Under the pieces are notes generated by a model. The model did not search any database. It worked only from the letters and a program-made list of their open reading frames with translations, and was not told where the DNA came from. The position numbers were made by a program, and so were the translations under genes. From Symbiodinium sp. CCMP2592 (lineage: Eukaryota > Sar > Dinophyceae > Suessiales > Symbiodiniaceae), in the NCBI GenBank assembly GCA_905221615.1, contig CAJNDT010004735.1:62001-126000 (forward strand): a DNA stretch of 64,000 bases, given 5' to 3'. Below are positions 1-8,597 of the stretch, piece by piece. The stretch's first letter is position 1, and each line of letters starts with the position of its first letter.

Positions 1-2
1 TG

Positions 3-1528
3 GAGGAATGGTTCGGTCGCATGCCCGTCGGCATACAGCTGGGGGACTTCCTGCAAATTCGGCCAGCAGGAAAGAGAAGTCTTTGCGAATGGAAGGAAGC
101 AGTGTCCGCCGTGGACACGGCGCAGTCCGAGAGCGAAGAAGAAGTTGATCCCAAATCACAGGAAAAGGTTTTTTTTTTTCAAAAATTGGAACCCTTGTTT
201 ATGTTGCTAGTGCCTTGTTTTGCATGTCTTGGAAGTCGCAGGACAGCAATAACTCGGAGCTCGGACGTTTGCTTTTCAAGAACTCTGCACGCATCGTCGT
301 CCACTTCACGGGGACCGGGCGGTTTTCGGACTGCGCATCCGGGCAGGCCTTGGTTCGTATTCTCGGACACATGCGGCAGGGCACCAGCTTGCCTGACGAC
401 CTCTGGCTGGAGCTGCAATCGCGAGTGTTACAGCCCGACACGTTAGCAGTGGAAGACTTCCTGTCTGCATACTGGGGCGGATTGGCTTGGGAGCAAGTTG
501 GTCGTTTGCAGCACGTACGGTCTACTTTGGAAGCTCGCGCTGCGCATCAGCAGCTCTACTTCGTGCAGGCGATCGACAAGCCCACCGGAGGTCGCAACCT
601 CACGCCCGACGAAGCCAGCGCTGCGCTCAAAGTCGTGAACATGACGAAGACTGGATATCTCATGGGCATGTGCCCGTTGTTCGTTGGCATGAAGGTTCGT
701 ATTTCATGTATTTTGCCCGAGCCACTTCTCACCAGGGAGTTGCCTTGCGTCGTTCGACGCATCGAGCTGCATCCGCTGGAACCCCAGGTCGACGCTGGGG
801 CAGCTTGCGTCGTGCTGCGCTACCAGCCGTTGGGTGTGCTTGTGGAAGTAGACGACAAGGAATACCAAGAACTGCAGCTGCCTCCAGCGTCGGGCGTTCC
901 GAAAGGTCATTTCTTCGTTCGGCCGGTGGCCGACAGCAATGGGTTTGCGGTCCAGGTTGGCAAGGACCCGAAATTCAGAGTGGTGCGCAAGCAGGCACGG
1001 GATTGTGTGCGCTGGTGGGTGTCGGGTTGTGATTACATCATATCATGATGTAACCTTTCTCTTTTTTTTTTTGTTTTGGTTATTTGGCTGCGCTAGATTC
1101 CTTTGGCGCCGAGAGAAGTCCTCACGCACTTCGGGATGCAAGGGATAACCGCCAAACATGGACTGGTGGCCTTTTTGACACAACCATCTTGGATGAAGGA
1201 GTCTGACTATGCTTTGGCGCTCTACGTCATGATGTCGCGCGCGAGGAAGCTGACGGATCTGACCATAGTCGGTTTGCCGGACCGACGCTGTTTCGAAGGC
1301 TATCTGCACGAGCACAACGACACGCTCGTTCGGAGAATGCGGGAGTTTGAAGAAATGTCCAAGACAAGTATGCGAGATGCCGAAAAGTACATTAGAAATC
1401 TCGGCTGGTATGGAAATCAATACGTCCAGCGCATCGTTGGCGTCGACGTCCGCCCAGCTACTGAAAGTACTGCACCCACAAAGCGCAGACGGGTGGTTGG
1501 CAAGAGCCGGCCTGTGGATGCAGTTTGA
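3..1528 (+). CDS. Pif1-like helicase, C-terminal part (5' end outside window), three exons
   Basis: Exons read 3-161, 242-994 and 1097-1528 (stop TGA). Exon 1 carries the helicase motif III stretch GIQLGDFLQIRPAG. Exon 2 holds the variable middle region including GQALVRILGHMRQG and LPDDLW. Exon 3 carries the Pif1/RecD-type motif V and VI regions, HFGMQGITAKHG and ALYVMMSRARKLTDLTIVGLP, which end most Pif1-family proteins. Walker A/B motifs must lie upstream of the window. The joins are set by protein continuity: PKSQ|DSNN and VRKQ|IPLAPREV stay in frame. Pif1 enzymes are ATP-dependent 5'-3' DNA helicases, and the family is expanded in dinoflagellates. The tail (TKRRRVVGKSRPVDAV) is basic and NLS-like. 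Whether it is expressed cannot be seen; a helicase from a Helitron-type element is an alternative. Confidence 0.75.
162..241 (+). other. 80-nt GA-AG intron of the helicase gene
   Basis: The intron begins GAAAAG directly after ..TCACAG and ends ..GTCGCAG before GACAGC. No GT donor would keep both flanking protein segments in frame. GA and GC donors are known to be common in Symbiodiniaceae. It contains a poly-T run near its 5' end. Confidence 0.65.
995..1096 (+). other. 102-nt GC-AG intron of the helicase gene
   Basis: It starts GCACGG after codon CAG (992-994) and ends ..GCTAG at 1095-1096. Removing it joins VRKQ to IPLAPREV, giving the expected approach to helicase motif V. A poly-T tract lies about 30 nt before the acceptor. 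Confidence 0.65.
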
Positions 1529-1550
1529 TGCAGCTTTGTCTCGCGGGAGC

Positions 1551-1666
1551 CCGCTGTTGGACGTTGTCTTGCGAAAGACCGCGGCCCTGCTCGGATAACA
1601 GTTGCGGCTTGTGTTCTGCGCAGGGGCTTAGGGTTGGACACTGTCCTGTAAAAGATCGCGACCCTG
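1551..1666 (+). repeat. Constant-loop hairpin doublet, copy 1
   Basis: First hairpin: arms 1551-1557 and 1578-1584 (CCGCTGT/ACCGCGG, 6 of 7 paired) around core 1558-1577. Second, decayed hairpin: core 1635-1654 with AGGGT/ACCCT outer arms. The doublet begins 22 nt after the helicase stop codon. It recurs at 1776-1891 and 2816-2930. Confidence 0.6.
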
Positions 1667-1775
1667 CCAGGACACGTGGCTTCGAGCTTCTGCTCCAACA
1701 AAGTGCAGACGGCTAGTGGGCAAGAGCCGCCCGCAGATGCTATTTTTTTTCGATGCACCTTCGTCTCGCAGGAGC

Positions 1776-1891
1776 CCGCTGTTGGACGTTGTCTTGCGAA
1801 AGACAGCGGCCCTGCTCTGATAACAGTTGTGGCTTCTGTTCTGCGCAAGGGTTCGTGGTTGGACACTGTCTTGTGAAAGATGGCGACCCTT
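1776..1891 (+). repeat. Constant-loop hairpin doublet, copy 2
   Basis: First hairpin: CCGCTGT (1776-1782), 20-nt loop (1783-1802), ACAGCGG (1803-1809), 7 of 7 paired. Second: AAGGGTTCGTGGT (1847-1859), loop TGGACACTGTCTTGTGAAAG (1860-1879), ATGGCGACCCTT (1880-1891); AAGGGT and CG pair with one bulge. Confidence 0.7.
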
Positions 1892-2074
1892 GCAGGACAT
1901 GCGGCGTTGAGCTAGCATGCAGAGCGGGAGCAAAACCACGTTCGCGGGAGAGAGAGCTAGTTGTGTTCACACTTGGGCATATATGCAGATCTTCCAGTGT
2001 GCGTGTGTGTGCGCGTTCTCAAGATTACAGGTAAATAGCGCCCTAGTTGGGCGTGTTGTCACCTAGTTGCAGCA

Positions 2075-2743
2075 ATGAACGCAACGCATGTTTCCGGGGC
2101 GGAAGGGTCCGCGGGTTCGGATGAGGATCCAGTCGCTGCCACTGCCGAAACGGCTGGCAGCCTTTTAGGTGGAGAAGAATTTTATGAAGTTTGTCTCGAC
2201 TTGGTGTTGGGATGTGTCACGATGAACCTGGCAGCAGGGTGGCAAGCACAGCGGGCATTGTCCGCGCAGCAATTGCAGGGGCTGCTGCGGCAGTTCGAAA
2301 CCAGGCATCGCAGACGCGGGTCCTCTGCTTTTGAGATTGTGGAAGCAGGCGTACAAGACCAGTGTATAACAACCTCACAAAAGGTAACCTTGGTTCAACA
2401 ATGCGATATGCTCCGATGCAAGTTGCAAAGAGACGTGAATCCAGTGGATACGGAGCTCTTGCTTCAATTGCTTGCGAGGGATGGGGAGGTGCCCCGACGC
2501 GAGTGTATGGTTTGGATCTGCGAGAATGTTCTGTCATGGTCGTTTGAATATGAACGTATACCGCTGGCGGATGCTAGACGGCTGGCGATTCGATACTGCG
2601 AGGTCATCAGTCGGCTGAGTTCTGTGAAGTTCCTGTTCGTGGTTTTGCTGGGCATGCCGGACACGTACAGGAATCAGCTCTGGTTTCTGCTTCGCAGACA
2701 TGCAAGAGATGCAGTGGGACGTGTAGACGGACAGAACATATAA
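2075..2743 (+). CDS. Hypothetical protein, 222 aa
   Basis: A single uninterrupted frame from an ATG in the context GCAGCAATGAAC to TAA. The N-terminus (about residues 1-30) is acidic and low-complexity. The rest is rich in Leu/Arg and looks helical, with no motif I recognise. No signal peptide or convincing membrane helix, although FLFVVLLGMP near residue 195 is hydrophobic. A constant-loop hairpin doublet begins 72 nt after the stop, as for the other + strand frames here, which is the main contextual support that this is a gene. Function unknown. Confidence 0.5.
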   Translation: MNATHVSGAEGSAGSDEDPVAATAETAGSLLGGEEFYEVCLDLVLGCVTMNLAAGWQAQRALSAQQLQGLLRQFETRHRRRGSSAFEIVEAGVQDQCITTSQKVTLVQQCDMLRCKLQRDVNPVDTELLLQLLARDGEVPRRECMVWICENVLSWSFEYERIPLADARRLAIRYCEVISRLSSVKFLFVVLLGMPDTYRNQLWFLLRRHARDAVGRVDGQNI

Positions 2744-2815
2744 GTAGATGTGCTTTGACCTGCAGCCGTGGCATCCTCGCTGGTGGCACAAAGTGTCGAG
2801 GGGTGGGCAGGAGCA

Positions 2816-2930
2816 CGCTGTTGGACGCTGTCTTGCGAAAGACAGCGGTTCTGCTCTGATAACAGTTGCGGCTTCTGTTCTGCGTAAGGGTTCGTGGTTG
2901 GACACTGTCTTGTGAAAGATGGCGACCCTT
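2816..2930 (+). repeat. Constant-loop hairpin doublet, copy 3
   Basis: First hairpin CGCTGT (2816-2821) / ACAGCG (2842-2847) around loop 2822-2841. Second AAGGGT.. (2886-2898) / ..ACCCTT (2919-2930) around loop 2899-2918. About 150 bp including the flanks matches 1778-1925 closely, so the doublet was copied as a block. Confidence 0.7.
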
Positions 2931-3269
2931 GCAGGACATGCGGCGTTGAGCTAGCATGCAGAGCTGGATTCAAAATGTGTTCTCGAACATCAGCTGTCAG
3001 TTTTGTTGGATGCAATCTGTGAGGTTTTTTTTTTTTATCGGTAGCTTGGATGGCGCCATGCATAAACCCAGAGCTTCCCTCCAGATTCACTCAGTTCCGG
3101 GCTCTTTGCAGAGGTGCAGCCCACCGTGCAGCCCACTGGCGGTACCTTTGTAAAAGTGGAGAAGGCTGGGGGGGGGGGGGAGTCAGAGTTTGGGTGCTCG
3201 AGGTGAAGGTTTTGGGGCGAGGGTTGCTCGAGGTGAAGGTTTTGGGATGAGGGTCATGAAAGGGGCAGG

Positions 3270-3272
<3 letters not shown>
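2931..3272. other. Non-coding stretch with a short duplication
   Basis: Contains a poly-T run, a poly-G run near 3170-3180 and two copies of a ~31-bp unit (TGCTCGAGGTGAAGGTTTTG) at about 3192-3255. No coding signal seen. Confidence 0.5.

Positions 3273-3320
<48 letters not shown>
3273..3320. repeat. (GA)n microsatellite running into the assembly gap
   Basis: Pure GA dinucleotide repeat immediately before the N run, so its length is not known. Confidence 0.95.
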
Positions 3321-3420
3321 NNNNNNNNNNNNNNNNNNNNNNNNNNNNNNNNNNNNNNNNNNNNNNNNNNNNNNNNNNNNNNNNNNNNNNNNNNNNNNNN
3401 NNNNNNNNNNNNNNNNNNNN
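3321..3420. other. Assembly gap of 100 N
   Basis: Exactly 100 N, a conventional scaffold-gap length. The true distance is unknown and is probably caused by the GA repeat. Confidence 0.98.
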
Positions 3421-3422
3421 AC

Positions 3423-4151
3423 GCACGGCTGGGCACGTCGCACCGCCTCGGCCAACCGCGGGGGGGCTCCGCGCAGCAAGCTTCGCAGGCGAGTGTGACC
3501 GGCGGACTTGCTGCACCGACCCAGTTTCAAGTCTTGGCAGCTCGCGCCTGCTTCGGGGAGGAGTACGACGAGGACCGGCGTCCGATGGTGAAAAAGGTCA
3601 CCCGTCTTGCGACCGAGAAGCGAGATGGTGCTGTGCTGCCAGTCCAGTGTCCGATTGCCGATTTGATGTGCTCAGACATGGGCACCTTCTTCAAGTTAGG
3701 CGGTGTCTTCGCAAACTACGTGACCGTTGTGGCCTTTGCCGAGGACGAGCCCACCGTGGAGGAGGTGTTCAAGGACGAGGAGAAGCACCTGTTGACGAAG
3801 CACAAGGAGGTGTACTCGCACACGCTCGAGCGTGTAGGAGACAGAAAGGCATTCGGGATCGAGGCTTTTTGTCAATTCACAAATTGCTTCCTCTTCAACA
3901 TGGCAGACGGCCTTCCGCGCTTGATCTTGGGCCGTGTGATCAAGAATGCTGCAACCCAGGAGGTGGTTTTGCAGGTGGAATGGATGTCGAAAGTGACACC
4001 TGAGCAGATCAAGACATTCTCGAGGGAGCGTGAGATGGTCTGGAACCTCCTCAAGGGCGGACCGGCGTTGCAAAGCAACAAACGACCTGCCAGCAGCCTC
4101 GTGCAGGAGACGCCATCGAAAGTGAAGTGCAGCGCTTGGGAAATGAACTGA
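3423..4151 (+). CDS. Hypothetical protein, 5'-truncated by the gap
   Basis: The frame is open from the gap edge (3423) to the TGA at 4149-4151. The first ATG after the gap is well inside the frame, so the start probably lies in the N run. The region from about 3510 is protein-like: alternating charged and hydrophobic segments, an acidic stretch EEVFKDEEKHLLTKHKE, FCQFTNCFLFNMADGLP, and a basic C-terminus. I do not recognise a family. The stop is followed 45 nt later by a constant-loop hairpin inside a threefold ~101-bp repeat. Confidence 0.5.
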   Translation, partial: ARLGTSHRLGQPRGGSAQQASQASVTGGLAAPTQFQVLAARACFGEEYDEDRRPMVKKVTRLATEKRDGAVLPVQCPIADLMCSDMGTFFKLGGVFANYVTVVAFAEDEPTVEEVFKDEEKHLLTKHKEVYSHTLERVGDRKAFGIEAFCQFTNCFLFNMADGLPRLILGRVIKNAATQEVVLQVEWMSKVTPEQIKTFSREREMVWNLLKGGPALQSNKRPASSLVQETPSKVKCSAWEMN

Positions 4152-4460
4152 ACCTCCTGGAAGCGAGGGTAGAGTCTTGCGAAGGTCCCCGCGCGGAGCA
4201 GTCGACGCTGTCTTGCGAAAGCTGCTTTCCGTCAGTGGGCTGCGTTGACTCAAACTCCTCGAAGCGAGGGTGGAGTTTTGCAAGGGTCCGCGTGCGGAGC
4301 AGTCGACGCTGTCTTGCGAAAGCTGCATTTCGCCAGTGGGCTGCATTGACTGAACCTCCTCGAAGCGAGGGTGCAGTTTTGCGACGGTCCCCGCGCGGAG
4401 CAGTCGACGCTGTCTTGCGAAAGCTGCATTCCGCCAGTGGGCTGTATCTAGCCTCTGCAC
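4152..4460 (+). repeat. Three tandem ~101-bp units, each with a constant-loop hairpin
   Basis: Units start near 4150, 4251 and 4352 with (G)AACCTCCTCGAAGCGAGGGT. Hairpin loops lie at 4202-4221, 4303-4322 and 4404-4423; arms are AGCAG/CTGCT in the first and GCAG/CTGC in the others. CCTCG..CGAGG in each unit forms another short hairpin. Diverged copies of the same unit occur at about 5050-5150 and 5690-5790, each after a short reading frame. Confidence 0.85.
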
Positions 4461-4683
4461 GTAGCAGTGATGTTCTAAAGCCGCTGATTGAGTCTTAGAT
4501 GCGCGATTCTCTCGGCCTTGACACGACAAAAATGCTGTTTGTTCCATGGCGTCTTGTCAGGTAGGAGCGAGCTCAGGCAGCTTCATTGATAGCGAAGGCG
4601 AATCTTGGCTGCTCCTGCTCGCATGCTACATTCTTCCACGCAGCTGCTGAGTTAGATTCCGTTCTTCGTGTCTGTTTGGCGCC

Positions 4684-5028
4684 ATGGATCCCCATCCTGG
4701 AGATGCAACTACATCCACGGTGGAAGGTCCGGACCAAGCGCAACAGGATTCTCGCGAGGATGGAGTTGGATCGGACACCAGCGCGAATGCAAACGTGTAC
4801 CCCACTCCAGTGAATTATGAGGTCCTTGTGCATACATTTCAAGGTCAGCTGAACAACATGCTGCTGGATCAAGCGCGAATGAACGTGCAGTTAGCTGAGC
4901 TGATGCGTACCATGCAAGATTGGTCTCGGGAACACGAAAGGATCGTGCAGCTGCTGCGCAGGATCCAAGAAATTATGGACCCGGAGTTCGCGCCGGGAAT
5001 GCCGTTGCACGGCTTCCGTGCGCCTTGA
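4684..5028 (+). CDS. Hypothetical small coiled-coil protein, 114 aa
   Basis: ATG in the context GGCGCCATGGAT to TGA. Residues 1-40 are acidic and low-complexity. Residues about 50-100 (QGQLNNMLLDQARMNVQLAE onward through the ELMRTMQ and LLRRIQEIM stretches) have heptad-like Leu/Met spacing and should form a coiled coil. It resembles in style, though not in obvious sequence, the small coiled-coil ORFs at 48704 and 49469. A constant-loop hairpin starts 76 nt after the stop. Function unknown. Confidence 0.5.
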   Translation: MDPHPGDATTSTVEGPDQAQQDSREDGVGSDTSANANVYPTPVNYEVLVHTFQGQLNNMLLDQARMNVQLAELMRTMQDWSREHERIVQLLRRIQEIMDPEFAPGMPLHGFRAP

Positions 5029-5104
5029 GGTCCCTTTGTTTCTGCAGGTCACTGACCTGTTCGAAGCAACGATAGTATTGTTTTGCAAAAAGTCCCCACG
5101 CGGA

Positions 5105-5132
5105 GCAGTCGACGCTGTCTTGCGAAAGCTGC
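5105..5132 (+). repeat. Constant-loop hairpin
   Basis: GCAG / loop 5109-5128 / CTGC, inside a copy of the ~101-bp unit. CGCG on both outer sides (5099-5102 and 5137-5140) extends the stem after an internal loop. Confidence 0.75.
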
Positions 5133-5158
5133 ATTTCGCGAGTGGATTGCGTGTCTGG

Positions 5159-5191
5159 CCTCCGCTGTCGGTTTCCAACCGACAGCGGAGG
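5159..5191. repeat. Perfect 15-bp hairpin with 3-nt loop
   Basis: Left arm 5159-5173 and right arm 5177-5191 are exact reverse complements around TCC. The outer half (CCGCTGT/ACAGCGG) equals the arms of the hairpin at 1776-1809, but the loop differs. It is followed by a tandem GGGGCTCTTCC duplication. Confidence 0.9.
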
Positions 5192-5346
5192 GGCTCTTCC
5201 GGGGCTCTTCCGGCATCCTAGGCAGCCTTGCAACGGAATGTAAAGCTGGGCGTGTCCTGCGACGCACATTCGAATCGACACCGACCTTGACATTCCTGCT
5301 TCAGCTGCACAACCGGCTCAAGCTCGGCGCGATGATAGCAGTTTAG

Positions 5347-5646
5347 ATGTCGGCTCCCGTGGCCATCACTGTGGCGCTGCTATGGACCTCGGGTGCTGAT
5401 AGTTTGGAGTTGCAAGGCCTGCCTGGAAATGTGAATCGTCTCATTGGTGAGTATCTGGATGCGAGGATGTCCTTAGGATACCCCGAGTACCTTTTCCCAC
5501 CCAACGAGCCGGACTTCGACTTCCCGCAGATTCAAGTGAACACGGATGTGCTTTATGTAGTGTACTGGCTCCTTTGGCCTGTCTTGCGAGACCTGGAAAA
5601 CAGGAGACAAGGTGACTGGAGACAAGGTGTAGTTTTTGTCTTGTGA
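5347..5646 (+). CDS. Hypothetical small protein, 99 aa
   Basis: ATG to TGA without introns. The first ~18 residues (MSAPVAITVALLWTSGADS) look like a short signal peptide or membrane anchor. The middle is acidic/aromatic (YPEYLFPPNEPDFDFPQ), and a hydrophobic stretch VLYVVYWLLWPVL lies near residue 75. No family recognised. A constant-loop hairpin begins 89 nt after the stop. It could be a chance frame; the hairpin position is the main support. Confidence 0.4.
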   Translation: MSAPVAITVALLWTSGADSLELQGLPGNVNRLIGEYLDARMSLGYPEYLFPPNEPDFDFPQIQVNTDVLYVVYWLLWPVLRDLENRRQGDWRQGVVFVL

Positions 5647-5735
5647 GAAGGATATGCCGACCCTCTCAATCCTTGTGCTGCAGGTCACGGACCTGCAGCA
5701 AGCGAGGGTACGGTTTTGCAAACGTCTCACACGGA

Positions 5736-5763
5736 GCAGTCGACGCTGTCTTGCGAAAGCTGC
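5736..5763 (+). repeat. Constant-loop hairpin
   Basis: GCAG / loop 5740-5759 / CTGC within another copy of the ~101-bp unit. It shares GCGAGGGTACGGTTTTGCAA-type upstream sequence with the 4.2 kb array. Confidence 0.75.
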
Positions 5764-6063
5764 CTTCCGCCAGCGGGCTGTGTGTCTAGCTCGCGGCCAA
5801 AGCTGCTGTCGCGCGAGACCCAATCACCTGGACCATTACTGTAGCACATGCATCATCCAGTGGTAAAATCACCGAGATTATCAAGGTAATCACGGAAACG
5901 TCTGAGGACGAGATCGTGGAAATGATCAGCCTGGAGAATGGCAGGAAGTGAGGGATCGCGTGGAGCGAATTGTCGTGACCGGAGTGTTCTCTCTGCTTGC
6001 TTGTATTGACAGCTTTGGCCCGAGAGACCTAGTTCCTTCGAGCCTGCTTGCTACTTTGCACAT

Positions 6064-6792
6064 ATGGATGCCCTGGCCGCTTCTTCGTCTTCTGCTTCTT
6101 CTGCTTCGTCGGCGATGTCAGATGCGGAAGAAACATTTATTCGAACTTGGCAGCTCGAAATTGCAAACAAATACGAGCATGGACCTTGGTCGGACATGGA
6201 CTACATTGTTTGGGGCGAGTCCTACAACTTCGGGGACATCTCGGAGTGGCCTCTCGACGCTGTGGTGGTGAGCTCCGAGCCCGGCGAGAAGTGTCTGCTC
6301 GGCAGCTTGCGCTCGGCTGCGGACCTCCACAATGTGGAGTTGCACACGAAAGTTCCTGTTACAGTTGTTGTCAGCATTTGTTGGAAAACAGAGATGCAAG
6401 TGAAAGGAACTCCGAGAGATTGGAACAAGCACTTCCTCGATTGCGGTGTGCGTCACTTGCAAGTCGAGCTGGACGACCACCAGGTCAGGTACAGCCAGCA
6501 TCCGGACTGGTTCTTGGAATGCACGCAGAACTGCACCCAAACTTGGAAAGGCATGGCTGATGCTCTGTCGAGTGCACGCACAGCCTGCAGAAAGGAGGGC
6601 AAGGACTTCAACGTGCTCTTCCACTGCTTCGGCGGCATCAATCGCAGCCCTGCGGCCCTTTGCGCATGGTTGATGCAGGACACAAGGTGCAGCGCGGCGG
6701 AAGCTGTGGGGCGCATTTTAGCGGCTCGACCAGCTCTAAGAGCGTGGAGACGCCGCGACTACGTGCTCTTGGCTTTGCACCGCCTTCAGTAG
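6064..6792 (+). CDS. Dual-specificity (cysteine-based) protein phosphatase, 242 aa
   Basis: A single frame from ATG (CACATATGGATGCC) to TAG. The signature HCFGGINRSPAA near residue 182 is the HC-x5-R-S P-loop of cysteine-dependent phosphatases. The Cys is the nucleophile and the Arg binds phosphate. Upstream, PLDAVVVSSEPG and LLGSLRSAADL fit the DSP fold (the usual 'ylGs...a' strand-loop), and DDHQ with the following Asp residues could supply the general acid. Downstream, AVGRILAARPAL resembles the closing helix of DSPs. The N-terminal ~18 residues are Ala/Ser-rich. It likely dephosphorylates Tyr/Ser/Thr on proteins; the substrate cannot be told. It is followed by two tandem copies of a ~94-bp unit that repeats its last codons, stop and 3' hairpin. 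Confidence 0.85.
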   Translation: MDALAASSSSASSASSAMSDAEETFIRTWQLEIANKYEHGPWSDMDYIVWGESYNFGDISEWPLDAVVVSSEPGEKCLLGSLRSAADLHNVELHTKVPVTVVVSICWKTEMQVKGTPRDWNKHFLDCGVRHLQVELDDHQVRYSQHPDWFLECTQNCTQTWKGMADALSSARTACRKEGKDFNVLFHCFGGINRSPAALCAWLMQDTRCSAAEAVGRILAARPALRAWRRRDYVLLALHRLQ

Positions 6793-6818
6793 TTTCCCTA
6801 GTTTCGCTCGTTGCTGCA

Positions 6819-6942
6819 TGGCTTCGACGCTGTCTTGCGAAAGAGCCAGCGTGGACGACGCCGGCGGTTTGCACCGCCTTCAGTAGTTTCCCTAGTTTCA
6901 CTCGTTGCTGCATGGCTTCGACGCTGTCTTGCGAAAGAGCCA
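6819..6942 (+). repeat. Two constant-loop hairpins in a ~94-bp tandem duplication
   Basis: TGGCT / loop 6824-6843 / AGCCA and TGGCT / loop 6918-6937 / AGCCA. The duplicated unit (about 6774-6867 and 6868-6961) begins in the last codons of the phosphatase (HRLQ-stop), so stop codon and hairpin were copied together. Confidence 0.85.
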
Positions 6943-7162
6943 GCGTGGACGACGCCGGCGGAGGACAACGTTTGATTGTCTACTTACAACCCTTGCAGGA
7001 CAGGCGTGGCTGGGTAGATATGCAAGGTATAGCATGGCAGCGATAGAATCCTTTAAAGTCTTTCGTCCTTGATGCTGTACATGTCAGGCCTAAGAGGGAC
7101 GTGAGGTCTCCACAGCTTGACGATTTGTAGACGAAGCTTTGGCTCCATCCTGTTCATATTTG

Positions 7163-7191
7163 CCAGTCGACGCTGTCTTGCGAAAGCTCGG
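7163..7191 (+). repeat. Constant-loop hairpin with a damaged arm
   Basis: Loop 7167-7186 is intact. The left arm reads CCAG where the homologous locus at 14204 has CCGAG, opposite CTCGG, so one base is lost. The upstream context (CGAAGCTTTGGCTCCAT..GTTCATA) is homologous to those at 11141, 14204 and 16389. Confidence 0.7.
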
Positions 7192-7829
7192 TGCCTCCCC
7201 AGATGCATTCCGGAGCCATGACCATTCCCGTCGTGACGGAGGTGCGAGTCTACGTGGGTTTGACGCCCGTTCAATCCGATCAGGTGTTGGCCGGACAGGC
7301 AGTCGTGGGTTCCTTCAAGAACCGCTGGGGACTTCGTCCTACCGCCGTTTTGGCATCTCGGCTGTGCTTGCTGTGGCATGCCCGTGCTAGCACATGCAAA
7401 GTCTGCTGTTGCTAGTATAACGGTCGGTCGAGGCCATTCATCGGTGCCTGGACTCGGACATGACGACGTGGGATGGAGAAATTGCCACTGGACGTTCGGG
7501 TGATCCTCACACCGTCAGAGCTCACGCTATCACCTTTACGCCGATGGGGTACACGACGCTCATGGTGTCTTGCAATAAAAGTGCTGCATTGACATTTGCG
7601 TGTGGAATAACAACCTCGAAAGCCTGGGTGTCCTTGCCTTAACAATTCTCTTGTCGCTGCCACTGAGGAAATGGGCCTGTTGGAAAAGACCCCCCAGAAC
7701 CCCGGATGGTTTCGCCTTCACATGCCGCTTCGTCGTGAGTCGTTGGGCGCAGACGGCACACTGCTGTTCTCGATTGAAGCGCAGTGGCAGAGCGCTTAGT
7801 GCCGAGCGTAGATTTGCGCCTAACATTAA

Positions 7830-7857
7830 CGAATCGACGCTGTCTTGCGAAAGTTCG
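7830..7857 (+). repeat. Constant-loop hairpin
   Basis: CGAA / loop 7834-7853 / TTCG. This arm class (CCGAA/TTCGG) is the one expanded at 12.1-12.3 kb. Confidence 0.7.
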
Positions 7858-8131
7858 GTGGCGCGGTAGAATAGGCTGTGTGATGAGAAGAGGCTGTGAC
7901 ACAAAAAGAAGGATTCCGAAAGGCGCGGGTTCTGCACGATGTGTAGCTCTACGCAGCCCCCTTGCATCAGGTGATTTCTCGCGCTCTACGAGAACCTCCA
8001 TCGCTGCTTTGCTGCACGAGCCTTACTCTAACACTTTAAGCACGCGGGCGTTGGAGACGGTTGATATTGAGTCGAGCTTGATCGAATCTTGTGACATGTC
8101 TGTGTTGTTGTGCACTTGAATCAACAGAGGC

Positions 8132-8597
8132 AGAGTGCCGGTCGATCTTCGAATGTTTGCCTTACGTCGGGAGCCGACCCCTGCCCCTTCCGGGTTGCTT
8201 CCACACCGTTGGCCAGGTGTGAGGCGTTCGGTTTTGCTTTGCGCATGGTGTTGAAGTCCAAGTTGTACTTGTCTCTCAACGATTGAAGTGAACGAATCTT
8301 TGACTTGCCAGCTCAGCTGTTATCATAATATTTCCCTGTGAGCATGGCGACCCACCTTGGCCGAGTGGGGTGGGTTTCAGCAAATGGGGGAGGCCGCTAA
8401 CCCATGATTAGGCTATATCTCTTTCTGCTGAGCACATGCTTTCTGTTCTCTTGGATCGACGACAGAGGCAGAGTGCCGAGGCAGAGTGCCAGTCGAACCT
8501 CTTCGGGGTTGCCTTACCTAAGGAGTAAACCCCTGCCCCATCGGGGTTGCTCCCCACACCATTGGCCAGGTGTGAGGCGTTCGGTTTTGCCTTGAGG
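8132..8597. repeat. Direct repeat pair of ~115 bp
   Basis: 8132-8242 and 8478-8597 share GGCAGAGTGCC..., ACCCCTGCCCC.TCGGGTTGC and CCAGGTGTGAGGCGTTCGG. Non-coding in all frames examined; function unknown. Confidence 0.7.
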
